NCBI GenBank assembly: GCA_001871195.1
Contig: MNXA01000021.1
Coordinates: forward strand, 1 to 63,252
Origin: Zetaproteobacteria bacterium CG1_02_55_237
GTDB taxonomy: Bacteria > Pseudomonadota > Zetaproteobacteria > Mariprofundales > Mariprofundaceae
DNA length: 63,252 bases
Direction of reading: 5' to 3'
Shown here: piece after piece, positions 16,314 through 24,358 of the stretch
Numbering within the stretch: position 1 is the stretch's first letter
Layout: each line of letters begins with the position of its first letter
Made by a program: the position numbers and the translations under genes
Notes under the pieces: generated by a model
The model's input: the letters and a program-made list of their open reading frames with translations, nothing else
Told to the model about the DNA's origin: nothing
The model's database searches: none

Positions 16314-17720
16314 TTAACGCGTGTAGGCGATTTCAGCCGGCTGACGACCAACAGGCACTGGATCACCAGCACGTGCGGTCATAATCATATTGTACAGCCA
16401 GATGATATTACCGAAGAACACCATGGTGCCACCCAACCAGCGAACGATCATGTAAGGATGCTCTGCGATCACAACGTCCACATAAGGAACCTCGTAAATC
16501 TTGGCAGCACCCTGGATCAGGCCGGAAATGGTCATCGACGTCCAGTACAGCGAGAAGCCGATCAGCAGCATCCAGAAGTGGAAGTTGGCCAGCGATGCGG
16601 ACCACAGCTTGCGACGCAGCAACACCTGCATGCCGTAGTACACCGAGGCAGCTTCAGCAAAGGTCGAGAAGCCGAGCAGAGCCAGATGGGCATGTGCCAC
16701 AATCCAGCCTGTACCATGGATGTACCAGTTGATGGCACGAGTCTGCTGGAAACCACCCTGCATGTTCAGCGGAATAGCAAGCAGCACACCGGTGATGGTG
16801 AACTTGATCTCGATATTCTCGACGAACAAGGCCCAACGACCCTGCATGGTCAGCAAGATGTTACACACATAGGCAACAGCCGGCACCAGAATCAGCACGC
16901 CTTCCACAGACGCGAAGGACTTCAGCCATTCCGGAAGCGGTGAGCTCATCAGATGATGGGCAGCCGGCGTGGAGTAGAACACCACAATGGACCAGAAGTG
17001 CAGATGACCCACACGATGCGAATACAGCGGGTTACCGGTGATCTTCGGCACGATGTAGTAGGTAATAGCAGCAGCAACCGGGGTAATCAGCAGACCCAGG
17101 ATGTTATGTGCGAACCACCATGTCATGTATGCCTCGTTCAGACCGGTCAAATGGAGCCATTCAGGAGTGTTACCGATAAGGAACACAATGATGGTCATGA
17201 ACATACAGCCGGCGAAGAACCAGTTGGTGGTATAGATACCCTGTGTACGACGATTAACGATCGTCATCCACACGTTCAGGGACCAAGGCACTACCATCAC
17301 AAAGGCAATGTACAGGTCGATTGGCCAGATATGGTCGGAATACTCACGGCCGGAAGTAACACCGGACCAGAGCAATGCCAGAGCCAAGCACAGGCCCACA
17401 TTATACAGCAAGCAATTCCAGACGCCGAGTTTCTCGGACCACAGCTTGGTATTACCCAGAGCCGGGGTGATGTACATCATGGAAGCAGCAAAAGCCATGG
17501 CAATCCAGCCGAAAATCACGGCATGCACATGGACCTGACGCATATGACCGAACTGCAGCGAATACAGGCCATGGAACAAGTCAGGAAAAGCGAGCTTGGC
17601 AGCATTAAAAGACCCAAGACCTGTTCCGATAACGAACCAGGCAATGGACGATATGCCAAAGAAAATCGCCGCAGTACCCTGCGGGATATCATCTTCTTTT
17701 GAAAACAAATATTTCAGCAT
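16314..17720 (-). CDS. ccoN: Cbb3-type cytochrome c oxidase subunit I (CcoN), divergent
   Basis: Encodes 468 residues, about twelve transmembrane helices; catalytic subunit of a C-family haem-copper O2 reductase. Ligand residues are present: RQVHVHAVIFGW (low-spin haem His), WWFAHN (CuB His), FYSTPAAHHL (two CuB His, with the Tyr six residues upstream that is cross-linked in this family) and IVAHAHLALLG (haem His pair). The presence of the Tyr supports oxygen rather than nitric oxide reduction. The HVHAVIFGW motif differs from the HTNAVIFA of typical proteobacterial CcoN, so it belongs to a divergent branch. Confidence 0.92.
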   Translation of the reverse strand: MLKYLFSKEDDIPQGTAAIFFGISSIAWFVIGTGLGSFNAAKLAFPDLFHGLYSLQFGHMRQVHVHAVIFGWIAMAFAASMMYITPALGNTKLWSEKLGVWNCLLYNVGLCLALALLWSGVTSGREYSDHIWPIDLYIAFVMVVPWSLNVWMTIVNRRTQGIYTTNWFFAGCMFMTIIVFLIGNTPEWLHLTGLNEAYMTWWFAHNILGLLITPVAAAITYYIVPKITGNPLYSHRVGHLHFWSIVVFYSTPAAHHLMSSPLPEWLKSFASVEGVLILVPAVAYVCNILLTMQGRWALFVENIEIKFTITGVLLAIPLNMQGGFQQTRAINWYIHGTGWIVAHAHLALLGFSTFAEAASVYYGMQVLLRRKLWSASLANFHFWMLLIGFSLYWTSMTISGLIQGAAKIYEVPYVDVVIAEHPYMIVRWLGGTMVFFGNIIWLYNMIMTARAGDPVPVGRQPAEIAYTR

Positions 17721-17768
17721 CTTTAAAAAGACCCCCTAGAAATTTTAATCACGGATTTGAACATCTTA

Positions 17769-17876
17769 TCAATCATCCTGCTCTTCGTCATGCTGGCCAG
17801 GCATCAGCAGATACCAAGCAAACCACATGCTCGAGAAAGCAAGCAAAACACCCAGAATCGAAGCGATCGTATCCAT
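17769..17876 (-). CDS. 35-residue membrane peptide upstream of ccoN
   Basis: Encodes 35 residues: one helix (IASILGVLLAFSSMWFAWYLL) and a short acidic tail (MPGQHDEEQDD). AAGGAGG lies eight bases before the ATG. Position directly before ccoN, within the same transcript, suggests a small oxidase subunit of the CcoQ/CcoM type. No homologue is recognised by eye. Confidence 0.68.
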   Translation of the reverse strand: MDTIASILGVLLAFSSMWFAWYLLMPGQHDEEQDD

Positions 17877-17879
17877 TTT

Positions 17880-18146
17880 CTATTCCTCCTTCCGCAGGCC
17901 TTCAAGCAAAGCATGCTGCTTGAGTGCATAACCGAGAATCAACGCAAATGCGATACCAAAGATAAACATGATCCAGTCTGCCGTACCCTGATAGGTGCGC
18001 GGATCGTAGGGGTCCATAAACCAAAGACCAGCCTCACCGAACGGCCCACGGCCAACAGCCAGCAAAAACGCACAGGTAAACACTGAACCGTTACCCATGC
18101 CTGTGGTCATTCCGGCAATGATTGTCAACCAGATTGAACTTTTCAT
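17880..18146 (-). CDS. Small two-helix membrane protein, first gene of ccoN operon
   Basis: Encodes 88 residues with two transmembrane helices (SSIWLTIIAGMTTGMGNGS, and ADWIMFIFGIAFALILGYAL) joined by a hydrophilic loop. A GAGG-type ribosome binding site precedes the ATG, and the following 35-residue gene starts three bases after the stop. Function unknown; co-transcription with ccoN is likely. Confidence 0.68.
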   Translation of the reverse strand: MKSSIWLTIIAGMTTGMGNGSVFTCAFLLAVGRGPFGEAGLWFMDPYDPRTYQGTADWIMFIFGIAFALILGYALKQHALLEGLRKEE

Positions 18147-18203
18147 TCAGCCCTCCTCTTCCTTTCTATGAACTCAAGATGAATTCCCTTTAATCAAACC
18201 GGA

Positions 18204-18231
18204 ACCTTATCTCCAGCTATATGCATGTCAA
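18204..18231 (-). promoter_or_regulatory. Candidate promoter of the ccoN operon
   Basis: On the minus strand TTGACA (18231-18226) is followed after 16 bases by TAAGGT (18209-18204). The -35 is perfect, the -10 weak, so an activator may be needed. No FNR-type TTGAT-N4-ATCAA site is visible in the adjacent sequence. Confidence 0.4.
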
Positions 18232-18362
18232 GCACCATGATACCCGCACTGCCCACGATACAAGACAGCTTGGCACCTGCCTGCCACACCACCCATCAAC
18301 CTGTAGACACTATTCATATTCCCCTGCTTGCCCGATGCGCCATAGCCATTCATCATTTGGCG

Positions 18363-18554
18363 ATGAAAGAAATCCTTGTCTACGGCATCAGTGGAATCGC
18401 GTCGCTATTTATTTTCGGGTACAGCGTGCATATGTTTGTCGGCGGGCTGGTCAGCGAGCAGGTTGAAATCGGCCTTATTGCAATGGTCGTGCTTGCTGCC
18501 GCTGCTGCTGAAGTTTATTTCATCCGGGACGCACTGATAAACAGGCGAATGTAG
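18363..18554 (+). CDS. Small two-helix membrane protein, unknown
   Basis: Encodes 63 residues from ATG 18363 (MKEILVYGISG), with two predicted transmembrane helices separated by a short polar loop and ending in the basic INRRM. An upstream in-frame start at 18225 would add a low-complexity stretch overlapping the candidate ccoN promoter, so the shorter form is preferred, although no clear Shine-Dalgarno is seen. It is the only plus-strand gene between two respiratory operons and converges on the 18568 gene. Function unknown. Confidence 0.5.
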   Translation: MKEILVYGISGIASLFIFGYSVHMFVGGLVSEQVEIGLIAMVVLAAAAAEVYFIRDALINRRM

Positions 18555-18567
18555 CGGGCCTCTGCCC

Positions 18568-19032
18568 CTACTTATACTTGTCCAGCGCCTTGATGACTGC
18601 CATAAAATCATCTTCGATAAACTGTTTGCGGTGAAATACATATTGGCGCTTGGTGCCCATGGCATCCATGCCGGTGAGACCAAATGATTTACCCGCCTGA
18701 TCCGCAAAAAAGCGAATATCCTTCATCAGGGATGCGTATTGCCCGCCCTTCAGCTTCATGCGCACACGCTCACGATTAATATCCAGAGACACCGGAGCCT
18801 GCGGATGAATCAGCAGACGGCGCATCACCCGCCCTCCACCGACCATCATAAAAAAGAAGCCCAGAAACATCAGCGCATAGCCTATCCACTGCTCATCGCC
18901 ACCGGCATACCACAACTTCATCCCCCAAAGCAGAAGCACACCAACGGTGGGAACATACAAAGCCAGATCCCATAAGGTGCCGGCCTTGTCCGGCCGAAGA
19001 TCACACTGTACTTCCTGCCAGTTGCGCGCCAT
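18568..19032 (-). CDS. Two-helix membrane protein of the mini-oxidase-like operon
   Basis: Encodes 154 residues. Two transmembrane helices lie around 25-42 and 50-66 (a PH-like or DUF-type arrangement), followed by a soluble C-terminal domain (about 75-154) with basic strands and GKSFGLTGMDAMGTKRQY. It starts one base after the thioredoxin-like lipoprotein gene and is the last gene of this operon. No family assigned; an assembly or anchoring role for the neighbouring complex is possible. Confidence 0.62.
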   Translation of the reverse strand: MARNWQEVQCDLRPDKAGTLWDLALYVPTVGVLLLWGMKLWYAGGDEQWIGYALMFLGFFFMMVGGGRVMRRLLIHPQAPVSLDINRERVRMKLKGGQYASLMKDIRFFADQAGKSFGLTGMDAMGTKRQYVFHRKQFIEDDFMAVIKALDKYK

Positions 19033-19566
19033 TTATTTCCCCTGCCCCGTCTGCTTAGCCTCACCGGTCAAATCGGCCAGTATCGGATCGATCTCCTGAT
19101 AAAGCATGCGCCCCGGATATACCACTTCCACATTGCCCTGCGCATTGATCACAAAGGTCCACGGCTCACCGCGCACCTGGAAGGCATCGTAGGCCTCGGG
19201 GTTGTAGTATTGATCCATATGCAGGAACAGAACCTTGTGCTCGTATTTGTTGAGCATCTCCTTCATCAACTGCAGCTGCTTGTCGCACTGCGTGCAGTGA
19301 CCCGGCGTGGCAAACTCAAGCACAATCGGCTTGTTCAGCTTGAGCGCTTCATCAACGGACAGTTCATACATGCGCGGGTCGGGATAGCGATAACTGGTCA
19401 ATTTGGCCATATCGCCACCCACATCGGCCAGCGTCTTGGTCTTCAACGACGGTACCGGCTTGCCCTGCATGAATACCCCGCCACCACCAACACTGCCAAA
19501 ATCCATGTCGCACGCACCAAGTGCGGCAACACCCAGCAGCATCAAGCCAAGCGCAAGGGATTTCAT
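19033..19566 (-). CDS. Thioredoxin-fold lipoprotein (CxxC)
   Basis: Encodes 177 residues with a lipoprotein signal (lipobox LGAC, Cys19). The thioredoxin-like domain has FATPGHCTQCDKQ (Cys91, Cys94), a typical redox site, and the cis-Pro region RGEPWTFVINAQG. Such envelope thioredoxins keep the cysteines of apocytochromes reduced for haem attachment or handle copper-site thiols. It overlaps the half-length oxidase-like gene by four bases, implying a role with that complex. Confidence 0.85.
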   Translation of the reverse strand: MKSLALGLMLLGVAALGACDMDFGSVGGGGVFMQGKPVPSLKTKTLADVGGDMAKLTSYRYPDPRMYELSVDEALKLNKPIVLEFATPGHCTQCDKQLQLMKEMLNKYEHKVLFLHMDQYYNPEAYDAFQVRGEPWTFVINAQGNVEVVYPGRMLYQEIDPILADLTGEAKQTGQGK

Positions 19567-20078
19567 CGTGATTGCCGCCAGCCGGCACAGGTGCGGAAAA
19601 TGTTATAGGCCCATATGCAGTTGGCCAGCAGCACCAGAGTGCCGAAGATGCCCATCACCGCAAGCCATGGCCGAACCAGGACTTCCACTTCAGCCGGCGT
19701 CATGGTCACACTGGCCATACCACCGATGGTGCCCGCTACGCTGAAGAACACCACCATGCCGAGTAAGCCAAAGTTATGCGTCCAGAAATGCAGCTTGACC
19801 AGCGGCATACTGTAGATCGGCCGCCTTACCAGGCGTGGGATGATGTAGTACACCGCAGCAAAAATAGCCATCTCCACCCAGCCCAGCAGGTTGATATGCG
19901 TATGAGCGCGGACAATAAGCTTGCCGAACATGCGATGATCAACGAAATGCCTGAACTCATGAATACCACCCATCAGGGCACCCCATGAGAACCCGATGAT
20001 GCTGTAGATAACACAGGCAAATACAAACCAGAGCGTGTATTTTACGTATTCCTCATCTTCCCATGGCTGGTAGTTCAT
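19563..20078 (-). CDS. Half-length haem-copper oxidase subunit I-like protein
   Basis: Encodes 171 residues with about four transmembrane helices. Two segments recall CcoN/NorB: RAHTHINLLGW (compare VHVHAVIFGW of the CcoN in this window) and YYIIPRLVRRPIYSMPLVKLHFW. Only the first third to half of a full subunit I (460-480 residues) is represented; the CuB and high-spin haem ligand helices are absent, so oxygen or NO reduction is not expected. It may bind a b-type haem as an electron relay or sensor. Four-base overlaps on both sides bind it to the cytochrome c and thioredoxin-like genes. Confidence 0.72.
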   Translation of the reverse strand: MNYQPWEDEEYVKYTLWFVFACVIYSIIGFSWGALMGGIHEFRHFVDHRMFGKLIVRAHTHINLLGWVEMAIFAAVYYIIPRLVRRPIYSMPLVKLHFWTHNFGLLGMVVFFSVAGTIGGMASVTMTPAEVEVLVRPWLAVMGIFGTLVLLANCIWAYNIFRTCAGWRQSR

Positions 20079-20695
20079 GGCTTCTTCATCTCCTGAGTTG
20101 CGGCATCATTGGCGCGCTTGAACGCATCCGGATCATCGCGCACATCTTTGTATTTTTCTTTCCATTCCTTCGGCGCCCACGTCTTGACCATTGAATCGAT
20201 GAACGGCGAATCTCCCTTGGGGGGAATCGGAGCAGAAGAAGAACCCTGCTCGGATTTCAACTCCGACAGAAAAACGGCAAGGGCATGCAGATCCTCAGCA
20301 GGCAGCTTCGCCACATAGGCCGCAGAAGTCTGCCCTGCCTTATGGTCCATGGTTGCCGCCGGATAGTTTGTTTCAGGATCCTGCAGGAAGGCAAACATCC
20401 ACTGCATGGTCCGGCGCGAGCCGATGCCATCCAGATCCGCCGTCTGCCCCATATTGGTGCCGTTACGCAGGGCGCGATGACAGGTAGTGCAGCCGTTGGT
20501 GCGGAACAGATAGGAGCCGCGCTGACCCTCGGCAGACAGATTTGCTGTTGTCTTGGTTTCAAATAAAGGCTTGTCGGAGTTGGCTATGAAAACCTGCATG
20601 ATGATGTAGGCGATCACCGCAAACACGACAAAAACACCGGCTACGGTAAAGAGAATTTTCTCCCCGGGCTTCAGTGGCTGTTTATTGCTTGCCAT
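20075..20695 (-). CDS. Membrane-anchored cytochrome c (NorC/CcoO-like)
   Basis: Encodes 206 residues from ATG 20695, chosen for the AGAGAG upstream; longer in-frame starts exist to 20773. One anchor helix (14-37), then a haem motif CTTCH at 69-73 in GSYLFRTNGCTTCH, the spacing and context seen in NorC and CcoO. A Met in NYPAATMDHKAG may be the distal ligand. It is the first gene of a four-gene operon and probably donates electrons to, or accepts them from, the half-length subunit I-like protein that follows. Confidence 0.83.
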   Translation of the reverse strand: MASNKQPLKPGEKILFTVAGVFVVFAVIAYIIMQVFIANSDKPLFETKTTANLSAEGQRGSYLFRTNGCTTCHRALRNGTNMGQTADLDGIGSRRTMQWMFAFLQDPETNYPAATMDHKAGQTSAAYVAKLPAEDLHALAVFLSELKSEQGSSSAPIPPKGDSPFIDSMVKTWAPKEWKEKYKDVRDDPDAFKRANDAATQEMKKP

Positions 20696-20947
20696 ATAAT
20701 AGATCTCTCTTGTGGTTCTGTGATTTCTGCATATTTCCGGCACCCGGTTGCGCGGCGGACCGCACTTTAGCATAGCCTTCCGCCTCGCGGCAAACCCTGA
20801 CTTGGCAAACCACCCACTCGAGATTTAAACCCTGCAGATATACTTATTATTATATATATAAATACGCAAGCAGTGCCCTTGACAGGGATGACCCCGAAAC
20901 TAATGCTTTACCCTCGAACACCGAACAGCTTCATAAGGAGATACAAC

Positions 20948-21946
20948 ATGCATCGAATTCTTTCCTCTTTTGCCATTACCCTGTTCCTTTTCGGCATCGG
21001 CACAGCCCAGGCAGGCAGCAGGCCAGCCGACGTCCCCGATGGTATGGGACCGCTTCCCGCTGTTGCACCTATTCCGGCCGACAACCCCATGAGCGCGGGT
21101 AAAATAGAACTCGGCAAGAAACTGTATTTCGATCCCGCACTTTCCAAGAGCGGCAATATCTCCTGCAACTCCTGCCACAACCTGGCCAACGGCGGCGTCG
21201 ACAACCAGCGCTTCTCTATTGGCCATCTATGGCAACACGGCGGCCGCAATGCCCCGACCGTACTCAATTCTGCGTTCTGGACCACCCAGTTCTGGGATGG
21301 TCGCGCACCGCAACTTGAGGACCAGGCCAAGGGACCGCCGATGAATCCGGTTGAAATGGCCGATGACAATCCCAAGCAACTGATGGCCCGCCTGAAGGAT
21401 GCCGGCTATGCGCCGTTGTTTTCCAAGGTGTTCGGTAAAAACTCTCTGAATTACGACAATATGGCCAAGGCCATTGCTGCCTTTGAACGCACCCTGCTCA
21501 CCCCGGATGCGCCGTTTGATCGCTATGTGCGCGGCGAGGCAGATATATCCAAGGCAGCCAAACGCGGCATGCGCAAAGTGGATGAAATCGGCTGCACCGG
21601 CTGTCATTCGGGCCCGCTGTTCACCAACAACAGCTTCCAGCGCTTTGATTATGGCACGGATGCCGGACGCAAGGCTGTAACCGGCAAGGCCGAGGACGAC
21701 CATTTCTTCCGCGTACAATCATGGCGCAATGTCGCCCTGACCGCCCCTTATTTCCACGACGGCTCCGTTGCCACCCTTGATGAAGCTGTACGCATCATGG
21801 CCAAGAAGCAGCTGGATACCGACCTCTCAAACAAGGATGTCTCGGATATTGTCGCCTTTTTGAACACCCTCACCGGCACCCAGCCTGAAGTAATCTACCC
21901 GCTGCTTCCCCGCCCTGCCGGTCGGGCGCTGGACTTCCGCGACTGA
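20948..21946 (+). CDS. ccpA: Dihaem cytochrome c peroxidase
   Basis: Encodes 332 residues with a signal peptide (cleavage after GTAQA). Two haem c motifs, CNSCH (73-77) and CTGCH (216-220), plus NAPTVLNSAFWTTQFWDGRAP and SWRNVALTAPYFHDGSVATL, are characteristic of bacterial di-haem peroxidases that reduce periplasmic H2O2 with cytochrome electrons. ATG 20948 has AAGGAG at the right distance. The gene is divergent from the mini-oxidase-like operon; 20696-20947 holds the shared AT-rich promoter region, with TTGGCA and TTAAAC 17 bases apart as a candidate. Confidence 0.93.
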   Translation: MHRILSSFAITLFLFGIGTAQAGSRPADVPDGMGPLPAVAPIPADNPMSAGKIELGKKLYFDPALSKSGNISCNSCHNLANGGVDNQRFSIGHLWQHGGRNAPTVLNSAFWTTQFWDGRAPQLEDQAKGPPMNPVEMADDNPKQLMARLKDAGYAPLFSKVFGKNSLNYDNMAKAIAAFERTLLTPDAPFDRYVRGEADISKAAKRGMRKVDEIGCTGCHSGPLFTNNSFQRFDYGTDAGRKAVTGKAEDDHFFRVQSWRNVALTAPYFHDGSVATLDEAVRIMAKKQLDTDLSNKDVSDIVAFLNTLTGTQPEVIYPLLPRPAGRALDFRD

Positions 21947-21967
21947 TAGAATATTGGCCATGGAGCT

Positions 21968-22537
21968 GTGAAACATAGCATTCTCCCGGAACATCTTGGC
22001 CCGCTGGCGCCATTGGTCGGGATATGGGAGGGGGCCGAAGGAATAGATGTGGCCCCCTCCTCCAGACCTGATGGATCGGCACAAACCGAATTCCGGGAGC
22101 GCATGTGCTTCGAAGCCCTTGGCCCCGTCTGCAACGGACCGCAAACCCTCTATGGCCTGCGATACAGCACCACGGTATGGCCGCTCGGCGATGATGAGCC
22201 ATTCCATGAGGAAACAGGCTACTGGTTGTGGGATAGCCAGCGCGCGCAGGTGATGCGCTGTTTTATGGTGCCGCGCGGCGTCACGGTACTGGCAGGCGGC
22301 AAGACAACTCCGGATGCCACCAGCTTCACCATGAGCGCCAAACTTGGGTCTGCATGCTTCGGCATTCTATCCAACCCCTTTCTTGATGAGCATTTCAGAA
22401 CAGTGCACTACGATGTCACCGTCACCCTTAGCCCGGATGGTGCGCTCTCCTACCATGAAGATGCGCAATTGCTTATCCCGGGGCTTTCCGAACCCTTCCA
22501 CCATACCGACTGTAACCGCCTGCTGCGCAACGAATAA
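21968..22537 (+). CDS. Nitrobindin-like haem-binding beta-barrel protein
   Basis: Encodes 189 residues from GTG 21968. The opening LGPLAPLVGIWEGAEGIDVAP matches the GxWxGxG signature of the nitrobindin/THAP4-type fatty-acid-binding-protein-like barrel, which in known members binds ferric haem and NO or isomerises peroxynitrite. The remainder is beta-rich without membrane segments, so it is cytoplasmic. It follows the cytochrome c peroxidase gene by 21 bases, suggesting a shared oxidative or nitrosative stress theme. Confidence 0.72.
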   Translation: MKHSILPEHLGPLAPLVGIWEGAEGIDVAPSSRPDGSAQTEFRERMCFEALGPVCNGPQTLYGLRYSTTVWPLGDDEPFHEETGYWLWDSQRAQVMRCFMVPRGVTVLAGGKTTPDATSFTMSAKLGSACFGILSNPFLDEHFRTVHYDVTVTLSPDGALSYHEDAQLLIPGLSEPFHHTDCNRLLRNE

Positions 22538-22614
22538 GGATGGAATTCATCATACCGACACATTTAATATATTAGCTATTGAATATATATTGCGAATCGA
22601 ATATCTTTCGCCGC

Positions 22615-22926
22615 ATGCAAGCAATACCTGAAGAAAAAATACGTTCCGCCAGTGAGGGCCTACGCGCTCTGGCACATGAAGTCCGCCTGTCGGTCCTCTG
22701 TCACCTGATGAACGGACCTCTGTGTGTGCAGGATCTGATGCAGGCCACTGGCACCTCGCAATCCAATCTTTCACAACACCTGGCAAAAATGCGTATGATG
22801 GGGCTACTGACCACCCAGAAAGACGGGCAGCGCGTGATTTATTCCATCTCCTCCCCTGAAATCGGCGGGCTGTTGGAGGCATTGCGTCGCATGTATTGCC
22901 CCGACGACTGCGCAGACTTGGGCTGA
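22615..22926 (+). CDS. ArsR-family regulator, BigR/SqrR-type persulfide sensor
   Basis: Encodes 103 residues with the winged helix SQSNLSQHLAKMRMMGLL. Cys29 (VLCHL) and Cys95 (RRMYC) occupy the positions of the redox pair in BigR/SqrR; the separation of 66 residues equals that of Cys41 and Cys107 in SqrR. In that family the pair forms a polysulfide bridge on exposure to persulfide, releasing DNA. Two more cysteines (37, 99) are extra. It heads a plus-strand run of sulfur-metabolism genes. The upstream 22560-22610 is AT-rich with two GAATAT motifs, the likely operator. Confidence 0.78.
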   Translation: MQAIPEEKIRSASEGLRALAHEVRLSVLCHLMNGPLCVQDLMQATGTSQSNLSQHLAKMRMMGLLTTQKDGQRVIYSISSPEIGGLLEALRRMYCPDDCADLG

Positions 22927-22936
22927 GGAGGCTGGC

Positions 22937-24358
22937 ATGGCTTTTTTTTCAACTGATATATCAGCAAATAAGCATGCATTAATTCGCTGGCGGTTGGTGC
23001 TGAGAGTAATCATCGGGCCGTTGGTGTTTATCGGCTCATCATTCGCCTTTGCCGAAGACAAGGACCCGGCATCACTCAACCTTCAGCAGGCCGTGAACAG
23101 GGCGTTGCAATACAACCAACTGCTACTCGCAGAGGATGCCAGACTTGAAGAAGCTGCGGCAAACGTGCAGCAGGCGAATGGCAATCTGATGCCACACCTC
23201 AATGCCGCTTCGGCGGTATCGCGATCCAATTCGCCGATGAACAGCTTCGCCGGCAAACTCCTGCAGAAACGGGTTACCTCAGCCGATTTCGTCCCCGCCA
23301 ACCTGAACAATCCATCCTTCCTGACCAACTACCGCAACAGCCTAACCCTGGAGGCTCCTCTTTATCAGGGGGGAAGGATGTGGGCTGCCAGAGAACGCGC
23401 CGAGCAAACCGAGCAGGCCACACGCAATGAAATCGCCCTTGCCCGGCAGCAACTGACCTTCGCTGTAATTCAGGCCTATACCAACGTTTTCCGTCTGCAA
23501 TCCCGTGAGAAAGCAGCGCAAAGTGCACATGACGCCGCCACAAGCCACCTGCAGCAAACCACAGCCCTGCTTGATCGTGGTATCGGCATTCAAAGCGATA
23601 TCCTCGATGCGCAGGCGCATATGTCGGACACACAGCTCGCCCTCACCCAAACCCGCAATGCACACCTGCGGGCCATGGATGAACTGCACCGTCTGCTGGG
23701 CCTGGAGTCAACATCGCTGGCGAGCACCGTGAATCTGCAGGGCAGCCCGGATATGCAGCTGCGCGATATCAACGAAAACATGCCTGTCGACCCGATCATC
23801 GCACAGCACCCCAGGATCACTGCGCTTGAGCGCCAGCTTGATGCGGCAAAAGCAGGTGTCAGCGAGGCCTCCGCAGGCCTGCGGCCGAATGTCGGCCTGC
23901 TTGCCGTGCAGGAATGGAACAATAAGACCATCACGCCCAGCCATCCCAATACCAGCATTGGTGCAGAAGTCAGCTTCAACCTGTTTGCCGGTGGTTCCGA
24001 TATGGCGGCGCGGCGTGCCGCCGAGGCACGCTTTGCCCACCTGCAATACCAGCTTCAGGACGAAAAACAGGTGCTGCGCAACACCCTGGCTGATGCCTGG
24101 CGACAACTGCACGAAGCAGAGGAAGCCGCATCAGCCCGGCACAACACCCTGCGCCAGACCGCCGAATCCCTGCGTATCCAGAACCTGCGTTTTGAACAGG
24201 GTCTGGAAAAGAGCACCGACGTACTTGATGCCCATACGCGCAACGACCGTGCCGTGGCCAATGATATTGATGCACGCTTTAATCTGATTGTCAGCCGCGC
24301 GGCCCTGCTGCTTGCGGCCGGCCGTCTCACCCCGGAGGTGTTGAATGCTTCTCTCTAA
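22937..24358 (+). CDS. TolC-family outer membrane efflux protein
   Basis: Encodes 473 residues with an N-terminal signal (cleavage after SFAFA). Long amphipathic helices rich in Ala, Gln and Arg and repeated ITALERQLDAAKAGV/QQANGNLMPHLN-type motifs are those of TolC/NodT exit ducts. GAGGAGG lies five bases before the ATG. The gene overlaps the membrane fusion protein gene by 14 bases, so it forms a tripartite pump with the following two genes. Confidence 0.9.
   Translation: MAFFSTDISANKHALIRWRLVLRVIIGPLVFIGSSFAFAEDKDPASLNLQQAVNRALQYNQLLLAEDARLEEAAANVQQANGNLMPHLNAASAVSRSNSPMNSFAGKLLQKRVTSADFVPANLNNPSFLTNYRNSLTLEAPLYQGGRMWAARERAEQTEQATRNEIALARQQLTFAVIQAYTNVFRLQSREKAAQSAHDAATSHLQQTTALLDRGIGIQSDILDAQAHMSDTQLALTQTRNAHLRAMDELHRLLGLESTSLASTVNLQGSPDMQLRDINENMPVDPIIAQHPRITALERQLDAAKAGVSEASAGLRPNVGLLAVQEWNNKTITPSHPNTSIGAEVSFNLFAGGSDMAARRAAEARFAHLQYQLQDEKQVLRNTLADAWRQLHEAEEAASARHNTLRQTAESLRIQNLRFEQGLEKSTDVLDAHTRNDRAVANDIDARFNLIVSRAALLLAAGRLTPEVLNASL

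Noticed and set aside
16314-17720. Nitric oxide reductase NorB instead of CcoN
   Set aside because: The Tyr six residues before the HH pair and the WWFAHN context match oxygen-reducing cbb3 enzymes.
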